From assembly GCA_041946865.1 (NCBI GenBank), contig JBHGBF010000117.1, positions 1 to 16,116 of the forward strand: a DNA stretch of 16,116 nt, in the 5' to 3' direction. Positions 1-7,063 of the stretch are shown piece after piece. Under the pieces are notes generated by a model that saw only the letters and a program-made list of their open reading frames with translations, was not told where the DNA came from and searched no databases. The stretch is from RPQK01 sp041946865. Lineage in GTDB: Bacteria > Acidobacteriota > UBA6911 > RPQK01. Each line of letters starts with the position of its first letter. Within the stretch, counting starts at the first letter, position 1. A program made the position numbers and the translations under genes.

Positions 1-44
1 TTCAGCGTGATACAGCCACACAGCAGCGGTTCCTGTTGATTCAT
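1..44 (-). CDS. possible 5' end of a further gene, cut by the window edge
   Basis: An ATG at 44 opens a reading frame of 14 codons (MNQQEPLLCGCITL) that runs off the left edge without a stop. The codon use (CTG, CCG, GGC) is normal for this window and the frame lies just beyond the hairpin at 75-98 that follows the previous minus-strand gene. There is only a weak GAAAG upstream as ribosome binding site. Too short to assign a function, and it may not be a gene. Confidence 0.25.
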   Translation of the reverse strand, partial: MNQQEPLLCGCITL

Positions 45-74
45 CTGTACACTTTCGCCAAAGTCCAGGGAGGC

Positions 75-98
75 CGGACTCTCCCGTTGGAGAGTCCG
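75..98. repeat. perfect inverted repeat / hairpin between two minus-strand genes
   Basis: CGGACTCTCC (75-84), a CGTT loop and GGAGAGTCCG (89-98) form a perfect 10-bp stem. It sits 18 nt beyond the stop codon of the 290-residue protein. No T-run follows on either strand, so a classical intrinsic terminator is not clear. The strong symmetry and tetraloop also fit a REP-like dispersed palindrome. Confidence 0.6.
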
Positions 99-115
99 CC
101 CACGACAAGAGTCCC

Positions 116-988
116 TTACCACCTTCGCCGCTGATGGCCGAATTCCATGAATTCGAGCGGGCTGATGACCGGGTCATAGGATCGCTCGAGCTCGGCCCGG
201 AAAGGACTCAGCGACTGCTCGATTTGAGGCGGGAGCCCGTCTTCCCAGGGAATCCGGTCTTGTTTCGCGTCGAGAGCGGCCAGCTCCTTTTCTGCGGTCT
301 GGATCCACGGCGACTTTTCCGGTGATTTAGAATCTTGCACGGCATTTCCCAATATCCGCCGGAAAAGCCGGTTGATCTGGCGGCTCATTTTCGAACGCCT
401 CGACTCCCGGATTTCGTCGGGAGCGGTGTTCCCGTCGAGGGTAATATTGTCGTTCTCCCGCGAGTGGATCCGGCTCGGCCCGTCACCCAGGTCTTTCTTC
501 AGGAGTGAATAATAGGCGAGCGAGTAAATGTACCAGTACTCTCCGAGCCCCATGCGATGCGCGGTCAGCGCTTCGGCACGCTTTTGCTCGAATTCGGCGA
601 TTCGGGGAATGGCGCCGACCCCGGTGCGCATGACTCTCAGGAACTTTTGCAGTCCCGACTTATGTTCCAGTTCCGTGTCCCCGCTCATGTCCTCCAGGTC
701 CGTGACGCGCGCCTTCAGATCAGCCCGGACTCGCGAGGTCGCATGGCGCACAGCCAGAAAAGCTTCGATTCGCTCGGCGGGGATTTGCCCGTCGGGTTGC
801 GCAGTGTAGGCTTCGGGCGAACCGAACTCCCCTTCTACTCTGGAAACGGCTTCGTGCGCTTCCTTGAAGCCGCCGGTCGCCTCGCGCACTGCGAAAAACG
901 CGCCCAGTCCCAGGACGAACACGACAATCCCGACCGCCAGACAGCCGATCCCGCAGCCGACAAGCCATCGTGGATACTCTTTCCCCAT
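116..988 (-). CDS. membrane-anchored protein of unknown function (290 aa)
   Basis: I do not recognise a family. The protein starts with a short basic stretch followed by one strongly hydrophobic, glycine-rich segment at about residues 8-34 (GCGIGCLAVGIVVFVLGLGAFF), then a charged, mostly helical soluble domain of about 255 residues. This predicts an N-terminal anchor with the bulk outside the cytoplasm. The body has alternating charged and hydrophobic positions (for example residues 84-100 and 124-145) that look alpha-helical, and no cysteines beyond those in the anchor. The ATG at 988 gives the anchor directly; the ribosome site is weak (TTGGA just upstream). A TTGAAC/TATCTG pair with a long 19-nt spacer lies upstream. 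It is the last gene of a minus-strand run, about 90 bp after the small frameshifted ORF. Confidence 0.75.
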   Translation of the reverse strand: MGKEYPRWLVGCGIGCLAVGIVVFVLGLGAFFAVREATGGFKEAHEAVSRVEGEFGSPEAYTAQPDGQIPAERIEAFLAVRHATSRVRADLKARVTDLEDMSGDTELEHKSGLQKFLRVMRTGVGAIPRIAEFEQKRAEALTAHRMGLGEYWYIYSLAYYSLLKKDLGDGPSRIHSRENDNITLDGNTAPDEIRESRRSKMSRQINRLFRRILGNAVQDSKSPEKSPWIQTAEKELAALDAKQDRIPWEDGLPPQIEQSLSPFRAELERSYDPVISPLEFMEFGHQRRRW

Positions 989-1079
989 TCCAACAGATAC
1001 GAATCACGGCGGGCTGTTGTTCAAGTGGGCGAATGACACCACTCCCTGACACCCCAAGAGCATAATGCTCTCTAGGCTT

Positions 1080-1323
1080 TCAGGGCAGGAAGCGGCCGTC
1101 GGGCAGGCGGCGGGCGTGGCCGAGGGCGACCAGGGTTTCGAGCATCTCCACGACACGCTCGGGTTTGATTCCCGGGCGAGCGCCGGCAGAGTTTGCTCGC
1201 AAAGGCACTGCCCCGGCGACGTTGGCTCCAAGGGTCAGATCCGGTCTAATCAGCCCTCCCGCGTCGCAGAATTCCACTCGGTAGTCGTCCGGCGAGCACA
1301 AAGGCGATCACCTTACGTTGCAT
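1080..1323 (-). pseudogene. small ORF (about 80 codons) broken by a one-base frameshift
   Basis: A clean Shine-Dalgarno site (AGGAG) precedes an ATG at 1323, which reads MQRKVIAFVLA and then runs out of frame to a stop at 1246. Removing one G near 1288-1290 joins it to the frame that continues DDYRVEFCDAGG and ends RRLPDGRFLP at 1080. The joined product is 80 residues: a strand-rich start, a glycine/alanine-rich middle, and an end (ERVVEMLETLVALGHARRLPDG) that looks like a winged-helix helix plus beta-hairpin, similar to tails seen on some DNA methylases. The family is unknown to me. The break may be real decay or an assembly error in the GG. An inverted repeat CTGAC/GTCAG (1334-1350) lies around the ribosome site. 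Confidence 0.5.
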
Positions 1324-1432
1324 GTGAGAACTCCTGACCTGATCAGTCAGTCGCGCAGGACCACACTTAGGAGACCGCTGTTGACCGTCACCGCCCTGGT
1401 TGCCGTAATTAATGGAACCGAGGCACTGCGGT

Positions 1433-1954
1433 TCAGGTCCTCCATTTTGAAGGACTGCGCCGATGGGATATATGAGCGATCATCTCTTTTTCGGTGAGCG
1501 TCCGGGTGCAGCCGCCCCGCTGACTGGTGTTTGGCTCGTGTAACTCGCCCTCCACAAAGCGCAGACAAAGCGCAGGTCCTTCCTGTATCGTGATTCCGTA
1601 TTTACGGAACAACGCGAGGTCGGCCGTCACGATCACCTCTTGGTTCTCCTCTCCTGCTCGCCAGGTCCGAAACTTGAAGGATCGCACGTCGTTCTTCTGC
1701 TCGAAACCCTCGTACCGGACTTCGGGGCGACCGCTTTGACCAGCCAGGAGAGACTCGTGCTGTTCGAGCGCGCGGACTCTTACCGCAACGCCGTCATGGC
1801 CCTTCTCCAGTTCAAAAGTCACCAGTCCACCGACGCGCAACTGATCTCTCCCCGGTCCGAGTTGGTAGGAGTAGTGGAACCGATCCGGGCCGGTGTGGGT
1901 CGTAATGCGACCAGGTCTGCGTGCGGTCGCTAAGATTTCAATCCTTCCAGTCAT
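1433..1954 (-). CDS. two-domain protein with a cold-shock-like N-terminal domain (173 aa)
   Basis: Residues about 12-62 resemble a cold-shock/S1-type OB fold: a GRITTHTGPDRFHYSY segment in the place of the usual GFGFI strand, then LRVGGLVTFELEKGHDGVAVRVR, which has the spacing and pattern of the late strands of cold-shock domains (large loop, V-x-F-E-x-E-x-G, A-x-x-V). The aromatic RNP motifs are only partly kept. A second domain, about residues 79-138, contains RYEGFEQKNDVRSFKF and a conserved-looking TADLALFRKYGITIQEGPALC; I know no function for it. The start at 1954 has a strong GAGGAGG site 5 nt upstream. A nucleic-acid-binding role is an inference from the N-terminus only. Its promoter is probably the extended -10 at 2086-2094. 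Confidence 0.75.
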   Translation of the reverse strand: MTGRIEILATARRPGRITTHTGPDRFHYSYQLGPGRDQLRVGGLVTFELEKGHDGVAVRVRALEQHESLLAGQSGRPEVRYEGFEQKNDVRSFKFRTWRAGEENQEVIVTADLALFRKYGITIQEGPALCLRFVEGELHEPNTSQRGGCTRTLTEKEMIAHISHRRSPSKWRT

Positions 1955-2270
1955 CTGTCCTCCTCGATAGGCCGCGTTTGCCCCGCTTCAAGGCGTCGCG
2001 GTCGTCCTGGTCTCATTTGACGGCGGTTGGTGCCCATCCGGAGAGGGGTGATGTGAAGGTGGACGCGTCAGTCAAACGAGTATCGAGTATAGCACGTCCC
2101 GTGCGGGTGGCCGGCGGGCGCGAGCCCTTGGTACAGCACTTACAGGCCGCGTGTTCGCGAAGATCGGGGTTGGTCATGGAGATGGCTGGCGCCGGTGTTG
2201 GCATAGACAGGCGAAGACTTCGGATCCCTGTTCGCTTGGCATTCTGGGATGAGGAAGAACGGCACGACCG
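1955..2270. other. 316-bp intergenic region between two minus-strand genes
   Basis: No convincing gene is present; open frames across it are short and continue shadow frames of the neighbours. It holds an extended -10 promoter candidate for the 173-residue protein and a tandem heptamer CGAGTAT x2 (2077-2090) that overlaps it. I see no strong terminator for the radical SAM gene that ends at 2271. Confidence 0.5.
2086..2094 (-). promoter_or_regulatory. extended -10 promoter candidate for the 173-aa protein
   Basis: On the minus strand the sequence reads TGCTATACT, matching the extended -10 pattern TGnTATAAT at all but one base. No -35 match is found 17 nt upstream (CCGGCC), as is common for extended -10 promoters. 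Transcription would begin about 125 nt before the ATG at 1954. It overlaps two tandem copies of the heptamer ATACTCG. Confidence 0.4.
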
Positions 2271-3851
2271 TCAGAACTGAACTTCCTCTCGCGCCGCCCC
2301 GGGCCTCGCCTCGCCTGCCCCTGCTCGGGTCTCCTTTGCCCGGCGAAGGCCACTGCGCACAAGGCTTGCAATCGTGATTATGTTTAACGCCAGGAGTCGA
2401 ACCCAACTCCAACGGGTCATCTGCGGAAAGTAAATCCCTCGAAACAGGAGACGAGAGACGAACAGGGTTAACTGCTGCCCGAAAGGTTTCTCGTTCGCCT
2501 GCATCCATCTCTGGGTCCGCCAGAAGGCGCCCGGGCGGTAGGCTCTACGCCAGGCATTCCGCACTTCGTTCTTCGCCTGGGCCGGGGAAAGATGCCGAGG
2601 CAAAAAGGCTATCTCAAACGGGTGAAAATCCAGCCAATGCCTGGGCCGTGTAAGCCGCCCCTCTTTCTGGAGCCTGTCGTACAAAGGAGTCGCCGGAAAA
2701 GGTGTCATCAGGCCGAAGACGGGAAGCCCTGGAGGCCAGGTTGCCACTTCCGCTGTAATCCGGTTGGAAATACCCGGCCGGTCACCCTCCATGCCGACAA
2801 TGAACGATGTAATAGCGTAGACGTTGTTCCGAGCCAGGGACTCGAGGGTACTCCGGTACTCCCCGGGGCGGTTGAATTGCTTTCCTGCAGCCCTCAGGCT
2901 TTCGGGCTCCATCGACTCAAGGCCGGCAAAGATCCAGCGTGCACCGCTGGCTGCGATCAGTTCAACCAACTCCTGGTCCTGAAGGAGGTTGATGCTGATT
3001 TGACCCACCCAGGGGAGACAGGCGTCACGCTCGAGCATTTCGCGCAGGAGCGACTTGATCCGCTTGCGATTGATCGCCAGGTTGTCATCCACGAAGAAAA
3101 CCATGGCGAGCGCCTTGTCTCGTCTCGCGATTGACTTGATCAGCAGCAGTTCGTTGACGACGCTTTCGTTGGAGCGGAAGCGAAGGTGGTCGCCAAAAAA
3201 GCCGGACACCGTGCAGAAATCACAGCCGTACGGGCAACCCCGACCGGATTCGACAGGAAAAAGGTAGGCGTGTTCGAAAGGAACGGACATCGCTTTCAGC
3301 AGGCGACGAACGCCTGCCGGCACGTGACGCAACAGGTCAAACAGCGCCAGGTCGACTTCGTCCCAGCGAATAATCGGGTAGTCGACCAGTGTCGGCTTGC
3401 CCTCTGCTCCGCTTGTCTCCGCTGCGCGGTAGATCCGTTTAAGTTGTCCTCGGACAACGTCGTCGATCACCACCGGCCAAAGCCGGTCCGCTTCCCCCAT
3501 CACCACAGAGTCCGCGCATTGCGGCTCCCCCGTCTCACCAAGCGGCTCTTCCGGCACGGCGCTCACATGAGGGCCACCGAACACCACCGGAATTTTCGTC
3601 TCTGTCCGTATGGCTTGTCCCAGGCGGTAAGCCTTCTGCGTCATGCGAGTCATGAACCCCATGCCGACGAGGTCTACTCGATTGTCGCGTACAAATTGAA
3701 CAATTTCCTGTTCGCTCCAGTGGACAACGTTTCCGTCAATGATTGTGACCTGATGCTCGGCAGGCGTCAGGCTCCTCAAAAGAAAGGGCCACAGCTGCGG
3801 GAGAAAATTGTGGGTTATCTGGTTGTCGGGAACATGCAGAAGGATGTGCAC
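2271..3851 (-). CDS. B12-binding-domain radical SAM protein (526 aa)
   Basis: An iron-sulfur enzyme that should cleave S-adenosylmethionine to a radical and use a cobalamin-type domain, as in methyltransferases and oxidoreductases of the BchE/HpnP/P-methylase class. Residues 1-140 form the Rossmann-like B12-binding part (VDLVGMGF at 59-66, IPVVFGGPH at 87-95). The radical SAM cluster motif is C206-x3-C210-x2-C213 within GRGCPYGCDFC, followed by the VFFVDDN strand (251-257) and GLESM (310-314). The C-terminus (about 470-526) is basic with a hydrophobic stretch and could touch the membrane. Substrate unknown; lipid, hopanoid or pigment methylation is possible but no biosynthetic neighbour supports it. 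The start is a GTG at 3851 with AGGAG 6 nt upstream. No DUF4070-like tail was recognised with certainty. Confidence 0.88.
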   Translation of the reverse strand: MHILLHVPDNQITHNFLPQLWPFLLRSLTPAEHQVTIIDGNVVHWSEQEIVQFVRDNRVDLVGMGFMTRMTQKAYRLGQAIRTETKIPVVFGGPHVSAVPEEPLGETGEPQCADSVVMGEADRLWPVVIDDVVRGQLKRIYRAAETSGAEGKPTLVDYPIIRWDEVDLALFDLLRHVPAGVRRLLKAMSVPFEHAYLFPVESGRGCPYGCDFCTVSGFFGDHLRFRSNESVVNELLLIKSIARRDKALAMVFFVDDNLAINRKRIKSLLREMLERDACLPWVGQISINLLQDQELVELIAASGARWIFAGLESMEPESLRAAGKQFNRPGEYRSTLESLARNNVYAITSFIVGMEGDRPGISNRITAEVATWPPGLPVFGLMTPFPATPLYDRLQKEGRLTRPRHWLDFHPFEIAFLPRHLSPAQAKNEVRNAWRRAYRPGAFWRTQRWMQANEKPFGQQLTLFVSRLLFRGIYFPQMTRWSWVRLLALNIITIASLVRSGLRRAKETRAGAGEARPGAAREEVQF

Positions 3852-3869
3852 TCTACTCCTTTTGATAAG

Positions 3870-3899
3870 AGCATATCTGAGTCAAAACCAGCCTGTCCA
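3870..3899 (-). promoter_or_regulatory. sigma-70-type promoter of the radical SAM gene
   Basis: On the minus strand a -35 hexamer TGGACA (3894-3899, five of six to TTGACA) is followed after 18 nt by TATGCT (3870-3875, four of six to TATAAT). The start codon at 3851 lies 18 nt beyond the -10, giving a short leader that still holds the AGGAG ribosome site. Confidence 0.5.
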
Positions 3900-4057
3900 A
3901 CAGCAATAACAGCAGAGAGAGGCCGTTCGACTTGCAGGGTGCGGCCGTGTAGGACCAGGTTAATCCCTCAGTGGCAGCTGCTCTGTCATACCAACGGGCC
4001 CTTGGGCTCTGACACGCCGCACTTGTGAAACAAGGTACGAGTCAACTTACTCCACGT

Positions 4058-4076
4058 GAATCCTGTAATCGGATTC
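4058..4076. other. inverted repeat upstream of the RRM gene
   Basis: GAATCC (4058-4063), a 7-nt loop and GGATTC (4071-4076) pair perfectly and can be lengthened by G-U pairs. The loop contains the TGTAAT hexamer that is the best -10 candidate for the RRM gene, so this may be an operator or, if transcription starts further upstream, a leader hairpin. Confidence 0.35.
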
Positions 4077-4154
4077 GTACTTGAGCGAACCCGGCTTCAC
4101 GACGTGCAAATCCAATCTGCCGTCTGAGGGTCTCAGGGAAAAGGAGCCCCCAAA

Positions 4155-4463
4155 ATGTCAACTAGACTGTATGTAGGTAACCTGTCTTTCCAGACGTCAA
4201 AGGCGGATCTGGAACAGCTTTTCGGGAAAACCGGCGGCGCTCAGTCAGTCAATGTGGTCACGGACCGCAATACTGGTCGGTCACGCGGGTTTGCCTTCGT
4301 AGAAATGGCGTCGGAGGCCGAAGCTCAGGAGGCCATCAGTCAACTAGACGGGAAGCGACTAGACGGTCGAAGCCTTGCCGTAAGTGTGGCCCGACCGCGC
4401 GAACAAAGCAGAGGCGGGGGGCAGAAGCGTGGCAGCGGTCGGCAGGGATACAACAGGACCTGA
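4155..4463 (+). CDS. single-RRM RNA-binding protein (102 aa)
   Basis: A small RNA-binding protein of the bacterial RRM type (as in the cyanobacterial Rbp proteins), which bind single-stranded RNA in the cytoplasm and are often cold-induced. The RRM fills residues 3-80: RNP2 is LYVGNL (5-10) and RNP1 is RGFAFVEM (44-51), with the expected aromatic residues Y6, F46 and F48. The tail (81-102) is rich in Gly, Arg and Gln, as in glycine-rich RNA-binding proteins. The ATG at 4155 has AAGGAG 8 nt upstream. The long upstream region with two hairpins, one just before the ribosome site, may allow structure-dependent control, as in other cold-responsive messages; that is an inference. It stands alone between oppositely oriented genes. 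Confidence 0.93.
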   Translation: MSTRLYVGNLSFQTSKADLEQLFGKTGGAQSVNVVTDRNTGRSRGFAFVEMASEAEAQEAISQLDGKRLDGRSLAVSVARPREQSRGGGQKRGSGRQGYNRT

Positions 4464-4494
4464 TTCGTGGATAAGAACCCGTTGCCCCTAACCC

Positions 4495-4932
4495 CTATTC
4501 CAGCTCTGCGAAAGGGGGCTCTTTTCTCCAGCGCACGTAGTCTTTCAGGGCGTGGAGCCCGAGGCAGGGGAGCGCAGTGTACAGTGTCGCCCGCTCCTCT
4601 TCCGTCAGGCGGTACCTGTCGAAGGTCTCCTCCACCCATTCGATCGCACGCTGGATGTCGGCTTCGGTCGGGTTGGTCTTAAGCGCCAGCCGTGTCTTCT
4701 CGGCTGTCTTTGGCCGGATGGAGCGTCCTTCCAGCACGAGTATGGTCATGGGAGGAAGCGGTTTCGAAAATTCCAGGCTGTCTGAATGCAGCAGGTCCTC
4801 AAGGGCCACCCCGGTCAGAGCGGTGAGGAGCGCATTCTGTTCCCGGGCCGGCACATGGTATTGCGGGAAGATCGTGTCGACCATTTTCCAAGCCATCGTC
4901 AGGGCTTCCGGAGTGATTTCTTTGGCAGCCAT
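4495..4932 (-). CDS. unknown protein with internal duplication (145 aa)
   Basis: No family recognised. Residues 13-47 and 95-129 align without gaps at an offset of 82: A14/A96, V18/V100, F22/F104, Y25/Y107, E31/E113, L35/L117, TAL 37-39/119-121, L44/L126 and L47/L129 are identical and many other positions are similar. Each copy looks like two or three helices. The linker (50-94) holds PMTILVLEG and a charged stretch. There is no signal peptide or membrane segment, so a cytoplasmic helical protein is likely. It is the last gene of a minus-strand operon, only 7 bp after the stop of the TPR protein, and ends 31 bp from the convergent RRM gene. Start at 4932 is the only good ATG. Confidence 0.75.
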   Translation of the reverse strand: MAAKEITPEALTMAWKMVDTIFPQYHVPAREQNALLTALTGVALEDLLHSDSLEFSKPLPPMTILVLEGRSIRPKTAEKTRLALKTNPTEADIQRAIEWVEETFDRYRLTEEERATLYTALPCLGLHALKDYVRWRKEPPFAELE

Positions 4933-4939
4933 CGGTGTG

Positions 4940-6160
4940 TCACTCCGCGCCTTGGTAGGGATGAGACAGAAACTCCCGTGCCCGGGAATGCGATTCGTCC
5001 AAGTTGGGCAACTTCAGGACCGCCCGGTACTGGCGAACCGCCTCGTCGCGCCGGCCTAGCCTGTCAAGGGCCTGGCCGGCTCCCAGGTGGGCGGTGCCTT
5101 TGTCCTTTGGAGGAGTGGCGGGGTCCTCGAGTGCTCTCTGGAACTGCGTTAGAGCGGAGGCCAAGTCCCCCAGTCGCAGCAGTTTTCTGGCAGCCGTGAC
5201 CCGGAAAGTGGATAGCGGTATTCTCTGGTAGTTGGCTCTCTTTATTTCTGCGAGGTGAAGCACTTCACGGTATGCAGCCGCAGCCTCGTCCTTCTTATCC
5301 ATCTTTTCGAGAATCTGAGCCTGATTGAGGTGCAGGATGAAGTTCTTGGGGTACCTGGCACGCAACCTGCTCACGTTTGCCAGGGCATCCGCAAAGCGCT
5401 TCTCGCGGACGAACAACACCATCTGCAAGACACGCGCGTCATCGGCTGCATAAAGACCCTTTTCGGCAGCCCGCGTCAGGTACTCAAAGCCTCGTTCCTG
5501 GCTCCCTCTGTAGCCGACAATCACCGCAATCCATTTGATGTACCAAGGCAGGTTGTCCACCACGTACTCATAAAGACCCACACTCATGTATGCATCGTAG
5601 AAGTCCGGTCTTTCCTGGATAAGCTGCGAATGGTATTTGTACGCTTTCTTGCCTTTTGAGAAGGCGTCGCTGTAACTGCGGTCAATGGTAATGGCAAAGG
5701 CGCCCATGATCCCGTACATGCTGCCCAGGAAATACCGGGCATCGGCATTTTTCGGGTCCTTTTTCAGCAGATCGTTGCAGAGCGCCTCGCACAGAGCCAG
5801 ATAGTCAAAAAAGGCCTTTCGGTCTCTGGCGGCCATCTTCCGGGTAGAAGGTTTCGTGAAATACGCCGGTGCAATGAAGTTGTCCAGATCGAGCTCATTG
5901 CGATCGAACAACTCCTCCAGCCAGACCACGCTGGCCAGGTACAAAGGCGGAGCAGGATGGCGGGGGTTTCGGGACTTGAGCCCGGAAAATGTACGGAAGG
6001 CGTCCTGATAATCAAGGTTGTAGATCTGCTCGAAGCCCTCACGAGCCTCAGCCATGAAGGCCGGGTTGCGCAGATCCTCACCTTGTGCGCCTGCGGAGAG
6101 AGTCGAGACGATGAGATTTGCCAGGACGAGAAGACTGCCAAAGTGTTTCACGCGCGTCAT
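4940..6160 (-). CDS. secreted TPR-repeat protein (406 aa)
   Basis: Residues 1-25 form a signal peptide (basic start, hydrophobic LLVLANLIVSTLSA, then AQG cut site), so the protein is exported to the periplasm or outer-membrane side. The rest is helical with tetratricopeptide-like repeats: DALANVSRLRARYPKNFILHLNQAQIL, DEAAAAYREVLHLA and the final GTAHLGAGQALDRLGRRDEAVRQYRAVL (about residues 354-382) show the usual A-x-x-x-Y/L and L-x-P spacing. A middle segment around residues 150-225 (FAITIDRSYSDAFSKGKKAY, LYEYVVDNLPWYIKW) is less repeat-like and typical of a group of uncharacterised periplasmic TPR proteins. Such proteins act as scaffolds. It lies 45 bp after the outer-membrane barrel gene and 7 bp before the duplicated protein, so one transcript is likely. 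GGAG precedes the ATG. Confidence 0.88.
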   Translation of the reverse strand: MTRVKHFGSLLVLANLIVSTLSAGAQGEDLRNPAFMAEAREGFEQIYNLDYQDAFRTFSGLKSRNPRHPAPPLYLASVVWLEELFDRNELDLDNFIAPAYFTKPSTRKMAARDRKAFFDYLALCEALCNDLLKKDPKNADARYFLGSMYGIMGAFAITIDRSYSDAFSKGKKAYKYHSQLIQERPDFYDAYMSVGLYEYVVDNLPWYIKWIAVIVGYRGSQERGFEYLTRAAEKGLYAADDARVLQMVLFVREKRFADALANVSRLRARYPKNFILHLNQAQILEKMDKKDEAAAAYREVLHLAEIKRANYQRIPLSTFRVTAARKLLRLGDLASALTQFQRALEDPATPPKDKGTAHLGAGQALDRLGRRDEAVRQYRAVLKLPNLDESHSRAREFLSHPYQGAE

Positions 6161-6205
6161 TCCACTCCGTTAGTTGGGCAGTCTTGGCATCACGCTTGCC
6201 GGCGG

Positions 6206-6904
6206 TCATCGGCCGCTGAAGCTGTAGAAGAACCCGACGCTGAACTGCCAGTTGTGCAATTGCCCGTCTGGGCGAAACCCGGCTGTCTGAATGGTTCCGG
6301 CGCCAGGCAGACCGAAGTCAGGAACCCCGGTAATGTGATCCCGTACGTCGAAGCGAAAGCCGGTCTCCTCTGTCGTTCGATACTTGACTCCGGCCCCGAT
6401 GATTCCTGCTGCTTTCCAGCGGTGTTTAAGGTTCAACCCGAGAGCGGCCGCGTTGTCCTCCGCGGTTCCAAACGTCTCATAGAGCGAGATGCCGGGGCCG
6501 ACAGCCGCATAAGGACGCAGTCGACTGTTTCGCTTCAGGCCATAGAAAAGGACTGTGTAGGCGATGTTATGAACCCGCTGATCGAGACTCAAGAGCAGGA
6601 GAGTCGGCGCCAGGTTCCGGAACTCGACCGGCTGATTGGCCAGGCTGTAGTCCAGTTCAGCTCCAAAACGCCCTCCCAGATTCTCGGAGATTCGGGCGCC
6701 GACCAGGTACCCCGGCGCGAACCGGAGGGTGACGTCCCGAGACAGGGTCCCTTCGAAAGGGGTGACGTAAACATCCTCGCCTCTGTGGCTCGAACCGGCG
6801 AAGATCGAAAACTCCCACTTGTCCTTCCGTCCGTAATTCGGACTCTGGCCCATGACCGGGACACACGACAAGGCAGCGATCGCAATCAGCAGGTACCTAG
6901 CCAT
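6206..6904 (-). CDS. outer-membrane beta-barrel protein (232 aa)
   Basis: An exported barrel of the OmpA-transmembrane/porin-like type. The ATG at 6904 gives a clear signal peptide (MARYLLIAIAALSCVPVMGQ, residues 1-20) and is preceded by GAAGG/GGTGAGG. The body alternates hydrophobic and polar residues in short strands: WEFSIFAGSS, YLVGARISENLGGRFGAELDYSL, LRPYAAVGPGISLYE, AAGIIGAGVKYRTTEETGFRFDVRDH and the closing strand WQFSVGFFYSFSG. The GAELDYS and RFDVRDHITG patterns are those of small outer-membrane barrels in environmental bacteria. A longer open frame reaches back to 7066 but its extra residues come from the repeat-containing intergenic DNA. Probably first gene of the operon with the TPR protein; exact role unknown. 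Confidence 0.85.
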   Translation of the reverse strand: MARYLLIAIAALSCVPVMGQSPNYGRKDKWEFSIFAGSSHRGEDVYVTPFEGTLSRDVTLRFAPGYLVGARISENLGGRFGAELDYSLANQPVEFRNLAPTLLLLSLDQRVHNIAYTVLFYGLKRNSRLRPYAAVGPGISLYETFGTAEDNAAALGLNLKHRWKAAGIIGAGVKYRTTEETGFRFDVRDHITGVPDFGLPGAGTIQTAGFRPDGQLHNWQFSVGFFYSFSGR

Positions 6905-6935
6905 CCTCACCTTCCTTCGCAGAAAAATGCATTCT

Positions 6936-6965
6936 ACTATAGCCATGATGCTTTTTCGGCGAAAA
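6936..6965 (-). promoter_or_regulatory. promoter candidate and palindrome upstream of the barrel gene
   Basis: TATAGT on the minus strand (6936-6941) matches TATAAT at five of six bases and would give a leader of about 25 nt. Just upstream is a 13-bp perfect palindrome TTTTCG-C-CGAAAA (6953-6965) in the spacer/-35 region, where a repressor or activator could bind. There is no good -35 hexamer. Confidence 0.4.
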
Positions 6966-6982
6966 GGCCTAACGGCTAACCG

Positions 6983-6998
6983 GGTGACAAGGTGACCA
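6983..6998. repeat. two inverted copies of the 8-bp repeat
   Basis: GGTGACAA followed by GGTGACCA. These are reverse complements of the TTGTCACC and TGGTCACC units in the array at 7064-7144. They could pair with that array to form a long stem with a loop of about 65 nt or more, or arise from inversion of array DNA. Confidence 0.8.
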
Positions 6999-7063
6999 GG
7001 GTTTAATGGCGGAACCGGAAATGAGGACAATGCGGCAATCATCCTCCGTCTTTGTCGCCTTCC

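Larger units (their letters stand above)
3852..4154. other. 303-bp divergent intergenic region (radical SAM / RRM)
   Basis: Contains the minus-strand promoter at 3870-3899 and the long upstream region of the RRM gene. For the RRM gene, a TGTAAT hexamer (4064-4069) matches TATAAT at five of six bases but has no good -35. Two hairpins lie in or near its leader: GAATCC/GGATTC (4058-4076) and CTGAG/CTCAG (4124-4136), the latter 4 nt before the ribosome site. No gene is seen. Confidence 0.5.

Noticed and set aside
1287..1323. Remnant of a glucose-1-phosphate adenylyltransferase (glgC) start: MQRKVIAFVLAG resembles its first residues.
   Set aside because: Only about twelve residues match, no GxGxRLxPLT motif follows, and a one-base correction gives a coherent 80-residue ORF with different content.
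3186..4028. A 280-residue plus-strand open frame.
   Set aside because: It is antisense to the radical SAM gene, with His/Arg/Pro-rich composition typical of a shadow frame.
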